Source: an uncultured Erythrobacter sp. | Lineage (GTDB): Bacteria > Pseudomonadota > Alphaproteobacteria > Sphingomonadales > Sphingomonadaceae | Length of the DNA: 64,000 nt | Assembly (NCBI RefSeq): GCF_947502395.1 | Contig: NZ_CANMZM010000002.1 | Location: forward strand, 971,986-1,035,985 | Direction of reading: 5' to 3' | In this document: one piece after another, positions 60,163 to 64,000 of the stretch | Layout: the number at the start of each line of letters is the position of its first letter | Numbering within the stretch: the first letter of the stretch is position 1 | Program-made: the position numbers and the translations under genes | Notes under the pieces: generated by a model | Databases searched by the model: none | What the model saw: only the letters and a program-made list of their open reading frames with translations | Told to the model about the DNA's origin: nothing

Positions 60163-61652
60163 CGTTCGACCTTCCGAATGGACTCGATGCGCGGACCGGT
60201 GTCGTGCTGCGAGAACGTGAACTCGACATCGTCCCCCGGTTCGAGACCCTCGACCAAAGAGGCGTCGGCCAGGGCAAAGGGCATCACCATGCTCGGCCAT
60301 TCGAGGGCGGGAACCGGCGCGTGATTGAGAGTGATCGAAGCTCCGGCAATCTTCGTTATGCTTCCCGTGGCAGTGTAGGTTTTCATCTTTGCGGGGCCGT
60401 CGGATGCCATATTCATGCTTCCGTCGATCGATCTGACATCGATCCCGGCCAAACTCGCTTCGGAATCGATCAGGAACTGCCCGGAGGTGACGACCTCTTC
60501 GCCTTCGGCAAGGCCTGCCAGGACCTCGGTCCTGCCATTCGCCTCGCGCCCGATTTCGACCTCGGCTGGAAGAAAGGCGCCTTCATCCTGCTTGAGCATC
60601 ACAAGATTGCGGCGGCCGGTTCGAATGACCGCCTCCGACGGTACCAGCAAGGCTCGCCGTGTGTCGGGTGAAAGCGACACCTGCGCAAACATCCCTGGCT
60701 TCAACCTGCCGCGTGGGTTCGGCAGCTCAGCCCGGACGGTGATCGTCCGGCTTGCAGTATCGGCGTTGGGCAAAATGGCCGTGATACGTCCTCCAAGTCG
60801 TTCATCGGGAAACGCTGCCAGAGTGGCGCTGACAGTTTGACCCTGCCGTACATTTGCGGCCTGTGCCTCGGGCACTGAGGCTTCCAGCCATATCGGCGAG
60901 AAGCCTGTAATCTCGGCCAGTGTCTGACCTTCCATCACCGTCATGCCTGGCCGCACACCGAGCATTGTTACGGCACCGCCCACCGGAGCCGTGACAGTGA
61001 TCGTGTTTTGCGCTCTGCGTGTGCGTTCAACCGACGCGATCATTGCGTCGGTCATGCCGAGCAGGAGCATGCGCTGCCGCATCGCATCTGCAAGTGCCTG
61101 ATCGCCGGTATCGAGCACGGCAATGTACTCACGCTGCGCACCGCCCCAGTCAGGAACGAGAATATCGACTATCGGAGTGCTGCGACCCACGACATCGTCC
61201 TGCGCAAGGCCATAGGTGCGTTGGACATATCCGCCCGCTCTTGGCTGGACGATGGCAACATCTCGGCTATTGTAGGCTAGGACGCCCGTCACGGTGATTT
61301 CCGGCTCGAGAACTCCGAACTCCGCCGCTGCCGTGCGAATGCCGAAATTCTGGACCAGGCCTGGATCAATCCGGACGCCCGCTTTCGCAGCTTCTCCCGC
61401 GCACTTGGGAACCAGCATCATGTCCATGAAGGGCGACTTGCCAGGCTCGTCAAAGCGCTGTCCGGGAACCATCGGATCGTACCAGTAAAGGACCTCTTCG
61501 CACTCCGCCTCAGCGGAGCCCGACATCCCACCCTCGCTCTCATCGCCTATAAGCGAGAGCGCATATCCCGCGCCGAGGCTGACAAGCGCGACGGCTGCCA
61601 TGATTGCATAGGTTCGCTTTGAAGGGCCGGAGCTGTCGACTGTATTGCTCAT
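60159..61652 (-). CDS. cusB: CusB periplasmic adaptor with fused C-terminal CusF domain
   Basis: A 497-residue adaptor. An N-terminal anchor (about 15-35) is followed by the heavy-metal-binding YHS-like domain characteristic of CusB ([20 protein letters not shown] and MDMMLVPKC), a barrel-sandwich hybrid, an alpha-hairpin and a beta-barrel. From about residue 425 a second CusF-like domain follows ([33 protein letters not shown]). So the operon codes for two CusF domains. The start at 61652 overlaps cusC (ATGA). Confidence 0.93.
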   Translation of the reverse strand: MSNTVDSSGPSKRTYAIMAAVALVSLGAGYALSLIGDESEGGMSGSAEAECEEVLYWYDPMVPGQRFDEPGKSPFMDMMLVPKCAGEAAKAGVRIDPGLVQNFGIRTAAAEFGVLEPEITVTGVLAYNSRDVAIVQPRAGGYVQRTYGLAQDDVVGRSTPIVDILVPDWGGAQREYIAVLDTGDQALADAMRQRMLLLGMTDAMIASVERTRRAQNTITVTAPVGGAVTMLGVRPGMTVMEGQTLAEITGFSPIWLEASVPEAQAANVRQGQTVSATLAAFPDERLGGRITAILPNADTASRTITVRAELPNPRGRLKPGMFAQVSLSPDTRRALLVPSEAVIRTGRRNLVMLKQDEGAFLPAEVEIGREANGRTEVLAGLAEGEEVVTSGQFLIDSEASLAGIDVRSIDGSMNMASDGPAKMKTYTATGSITKIAGASITLNHAPVPALEWPSMVMPFALADASLVEGLEPGDDVEFTFSQHDTGPRIESIRKVER

Positions 61653-62884
61653 GGCTGCTGCTCCCCGTAGGTCAAGCGAAGCATCTCGGCCCATTCCACG
61701 GTCGCAGCTTCGCGTTCAAAGATTTCAAGATCGAGCAAGGCCAAATCTGCCTTTGCTGCAATCACATCGATCAGGTCTGCGTTTCCGGCAGCAAAGCTCG
61801 CCGTCTCCAGTTCAACCCGTTGCCGGGCCAGCGGCAGTAATTCATCGCGCGCGCGTTCCCATTGACGCTTCGCGCTGCGCCATGAGGCGAGATCAGATTC
61901 GAATTGCACACGCAATGCCCGCAAACGATCGTCGCGCTCTGCCTGCGTAGCGGCGGCTTCTGCCTCGGCGGCCTGAATGCGCGGCTTTTGACGTCGATCG
62001 GTGAAAATGGGCAGGGTAACCGATCCCATGACAGAGAATGCGTCTCCGAAGGCAGGGTCGCGTCGGCCATAGTTCACGCTCACGCCGAAGTCGGGGCGCA
62101 AGTCGGCGCGCGCGAGGTCGGCGTTCGCTTCTGCGCGTCCGGTGGCAGCATCGGCAAGACGGATGACGGGGTTAAGGTCCAGAGCTTGTTCGAGGCTGCC
62201 GCTGTCGACATCGGCCGCTGGCGCATCACCCGCGACAGTAGGGTCGTCTGTCTGAATGTAGCTCGAGAGCATGGCGCGCGCGGCATCTCTTTCGGCTTCA
62301 ATTCTTGTGATTGCATCTTCAATCACAAGGAGCTCGCGGCGAATGGCAAGGCTTTCAGCTGGACGCGCTGACCCCGACGCGACAGCGCTGTTTGCCACTG
62401 GCTGAAGCCTGCGCAGATCGCTCAGCGCCGTATGGGCGAAGGCGAGCTTCTCCTCGGCATAGTACAAGTCGATCCAGGCGGTTGATGTGGCGATGTCGAT
62501 CCGCTGCTGCGCAACTCCAAGCCGCATTTCTGCGACCGCGACGTCTGAGTCCGCGACGCCTCGACGGGCTCTTCGCCGTGCAAGGTTTGGGATTGGTTGC
62601 TCAACACCAATAGCTATCTGCGTTGGAAGCTGGCGATCAAACTCGAACGCCACAGGCCCGGTGATTGGCAGGTTTGCAATCCCGCCACGCAAAACAGGAT
62701 CGGGCAACTCATCTGCGGCATCCGAGGCATCTCGTGTGCCGTCGATACGCAATTGCGCGGCCTGGAGCAGCGGCTGATCTTCGCGAGCTGCCCGCAAAGC
62801 TTCTTCATAGCCAACCGGCTGCGCGAGCACGACCTGCGCCGGCATTAGGGCGGCGGCAAGGATACCGCCTATGGACCGTTTCAT
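61649..62884 (-). CDS. cusC: Outer-membrane efflux protein CusC
   Basis: A 411-residue TolC-family protein with a signal peptide (about 1-21) and paired coiled-coil helices (YEEALRAAREDQPLLQAAQLRIDG, LRPDFGVSVNYGRRDP). It is the outer-membrane part of the Cus pump and the first gene of the cus operon after the small Cys/His protein gene. Confidence 0.92.
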   Translation of the reverse strand: MKRSIGGILAAALMPAQVVLAQPVGYEEALRAAREDQPLLQAAQLRIDGTRDASDAADELPDPVLRGGIANLPITGPVAFEFDRQLPTQIAIGVEQPIPNLARRRARRGVADSDVAVAEMRLGVAQQRIDIATSTAWIDLYYAEEKLAFAHTALSDLRRLQPVANSAVASGSARPAESLAIRRELLVIEDAITRIEAERDAARAMLSSYIQTDDPTVAGDAPAADVDSGSLEQALDLNPVIRLADAATGRAEANADLARADLRPDFGVSVNYGRRDPAFGDAFSVMGSVTLPIFTDRRQKPRIQAAEAEAAATQAERDDRLRALRVQFESDLASWRSAKRQWERARDELLPLARQRVELETASFAAGNADLIDVIAAKADLALLDLEIFEREAATVEWAEMLRLTYGEQQP

Positions 62885-62930
62885 GGAAAAATCTCACTCG
62901 ATGTAAGCGATGCGCACGCCCGGCAGTCCA

Positions 62931-62993
62931 TCACTGCTCGTTGATGAGCAGTGACGCGCACAGACAGCATCTCAACAAGGGGCTGACAGCCCC
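62931..62993 (-). promoter_or_regulatory. Two hairpins between the cusC start and the upstream small gene
   Basis: TCACTGCTC (62931-62939) pairs with GAGCAGTGA (62946-62954), and GGGGCT-GAC-AGCCCC lies at 62979-62993. They are 50-110 bp before cusC, between it and the stop of the upstream gene. They could be an internal terminator or an operator; no T run follows on the minus strand. Confidence 0.4.
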
Positions 62994-63008
62994 GCTGTTA
63001 CATTGGAG

Positions 63009-63377
63009 TTAGAAGCGCGGAGGCGGGTAGTCAGGCGGAAGCGCTCGACCAGCCAATTGATCAGTCACCGCCGCAAAAAACTGTATGGAACTAGAAGGAA
63101 AGTTGTTGGAAAGGTTGGGAAGGGTGTTCCCCATCAGAACCGGAGCAACGGCGTTCATGGAAAGCATGCACTTCAACGACATGTCATCACAAGGGTCATC
63201 TTGATCGTGACCTGCGCGGCCGGAATGATCCGATGCGTGTGAAGCGTGATGCTTCATCTTGGCGCAGTCCGCCAAGGTCATAGTCTCAGCTTGGGGCAGC
63301 GATGCAGCCTCGGCCGAAACCTGAAAAATCAGGCCTAGGCACATTAGAACTGCAATGATGTTCCCGAAAACACGCAT
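63009..63377 (-). CDS. Exported Cys/His-rich small protein, probably copper-related
   Basis: A 122-residue protein: a signal peptide (NIIAVLMCLGLIFQVSAEAAS), then a His/Asp/Cys-rich stretch (CAKMKHHASHASDHSGRAGHDQDDPCDDMSLKC) and a C-terminal hydrophobic part with two weak helices. It resembles the small DUF2946-type proteins that precede cus or cop operons. The start at 63377 is chosen because it begins the signal peptide; the frame is open to 63458. It is probably the first gene of the cus transcription unit. Confidence 0.75.
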   Translation of the reverse strand: MRVFGNIIAVLMCLGLIFQVSAEAASLPQAETMTLADCAKMKHHASHASDHSGRAGHDQDDPCDDMSLKCMLSMNAVAPVLMGNTLPNLSNNFPSSSIQFFAAVTDQLAGRALPPDYPPPRF

Positions 63378-63573
63378 TGCCGAGACATAGGTGACAAGCG
63401 CTTTCCCGACAAGGCGCAAAGTCTGAATAGGCAAGTTGTCCTGGGTAGTGGATCCCATGTTTATGTCGGTTGCGGCATTCTCAAACTCGACATGAAACTG
63501 TAATCACCAACCTCCGATTTCAATCCGTTCAGTCCACCAAAATCAAAATTCAGAGGTACTATTGAACAAGTGG

Positions 63574-63597
63574 GCGGGCCGTTTTGTGGTCCTTTTG
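63574..63597 (+). repeat. Right subterminal arm repeat
   Basis: The 24 bp starting GCGGGCCGTTTTGTGG match the left arm at 2072-2094 except for one extra base and one substitution, in the same orientation. It lies 49 bp inside attR. This supports a role as integrase arm site. Confidence 0.65.
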
Positions 63598-63646
63598 ATA
63601 TTAACGCACGGGAATATGCTTATTTTTCAGAGGTATAGAGTTTTAA

Positions 63647-63776
63647 TTCGAGTCCTCTTCTGGGCACCATTTGTTCTTTCCTTGTTCTCTCAGATAATCT
63701 ATAAAAACCGCAGAAATCCAAGGGGTTTGGCCCTTGGATCGTTCCGGATCGTCCCACCTGTTCTCGGCCGTTCCAG
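63647..63776 (+). repeat. attR: second copy of the 130-bp direct repeat
   Basis: Copies the last 23 bases of tRNA-Leu including CCA plus 107 bp downstream, and the internal hairpin ATCCAAGGG/CCCTTGGAT (63716-63739). The upstream part of the tRNA is missing, so this is the element-chromosome junction. Confidence 0.93.
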
Positions 63777-64000
63777 TGTGAAGCGACAGATGTGAAACGA
63801 CAGCGTCTAGGTCATTTATGTCCTTATGTGCCCGGTGTTTCCGACAGAGTTAGAGTCATCTGTTTGATGTCAGAGAGCTTAAATGAGAGCATTTTGAGAC
63901 TTGAATGCCGCGCTTTCTTCAGTTAGAGGCAGCCTCCAACTAGACTCGTTGTTGCATGGCGAACTGACTGGCAAACGCATTTGAACGCCGTGCCGGCCTT
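63777..64000. other. Right chromosomal flank without a recognised gene
   Basis: 224 bp after attR show no supported coding region or RNA. The sequence is moderately A/T-rich. It should be the original downstream neighbour of tRNA-Leu or part of another accessory segment. Confidence 0.5.

Larger units (their letters stand above)
1934..63776. mobile_element. Integrative and conjugative element in tRNA-Leu, MOBF relaxase with F-type T4SS
   Basis: The element is bounded by a 130-bp direct repeat. It carries an integrase at the left end, a relaxase, a coupling protein, a full F-type mating-pair system, a candidate oriT, and defence and metal-resistance cargo. From the first base of one repeat to the last base before the other it measures 61,713 bp. 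No replication initiator is seen, which fits an ICE more than an integrated plasmid. All essential conjugation genes are open, so it may be functional. Confidence 0.92.

Noticed and set aside
63562..63795. 77-codon frame across attR
   Set aside because: It reads through the duplicated tRNA end and att repeat, and has no homologue-like pattern.
1..64000. CRISPR array, rRNA or insertion sequence
   Set aside because: No regularly spaced repeat array, rRNA-like sequence or transposase gene was seen in the window.

Overview
The window is alphaproteobacterial DNA, most likely from a Sphingomonadales bacterium of the Erythrobacteraceae type (inferred from codon use, from the complex I NDUFA9-like gene beside tRNA-Leu, and from small conserved genes that I associate with sphingomonad conjugative elements). 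It holds one complete integrative and conjugative element (ICE) of about 61.7 kb and a little flanking chromosome. The ICE lies in the 3' end of a tRNA-Leu(CAG) gene. A 130-bp direct repeat (1934-2063 and 63647-63776, two mismatches) marks attL and attR, and a P4-type tyrosine integrase sits just inside attL.

Layout: (1) 1-1869, chromosomal dienelactone hydrolase (partial) and an NDUFA9-like reductase, then tRNA-Leu. (2) 2123-3953, integrase and a VirB1-like lytic transglycosylase. (3) 4.1-11.6 kb, a putative leading region with a zinc-finger/Toprim protein, a ParB-like protein, an ArdC antirestriction protein, a DUF2493 protein, SSB and small conserved genes, separated by unusually long, GC-rich, hairpin-rich leaders. 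(4) 11.6-17.9 kb, a candidate oriT, a small accessory protein, the TraD coupling protein and a MOBF relaxase-helicase. (5) 18.0-25.7 kb, a defence island: a short type II CBASS (E2-like, CD-NTase, patatin phospholipase) divergent from a CapH/CapP-like regulator pair, then a translationally coupled trio of AbiEi-like antitoxin, AbiEii toxin and a propeller/TPR/VRR-NUC nuclease. (6) 25.8-27.1 kb, an autocleavable S24 repressor and two small genes. (7) 27.1-44.6 kb, an 18-gene F-type T4SS operon on the minus strand (TraA to TraG). (8) 45.0-45.7 kb, XRE and AlpA-type regulators. (9) 45.8-63.4 kb, metal-resistance cargo: a MerR regulator with two ICMT-like methyltransferases, CzcCBA, a short CDF exporter, and a CusCBA/CusF operon with thiol-redox and membrane partners.

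The main new observation is regulatory. Four perfect GTTC-N7-GTTC boxes, the LexA (SOS) recognition sequence of Alphaproteobacteria, lie in the promoter regions of the lytic transglycosylase, the pilus/T4SS operon, the XRE-AlpA regulators and the S24 repressor. Three of those promoters, and the relaxase operon promoter, also carry an identical 12-mer, TTTCCTACACCC, always in the direction of transcription. The element therefore looks wired to transfer after DNA damage. The CapH/CapP pair beside CBASS is of a type known to derepress defence when single-stranded DNA appears, so mobility and defence may respond to the same signal. The DUF6088-AbiEii-nuclease trio is the best candidate for an undescribed system.
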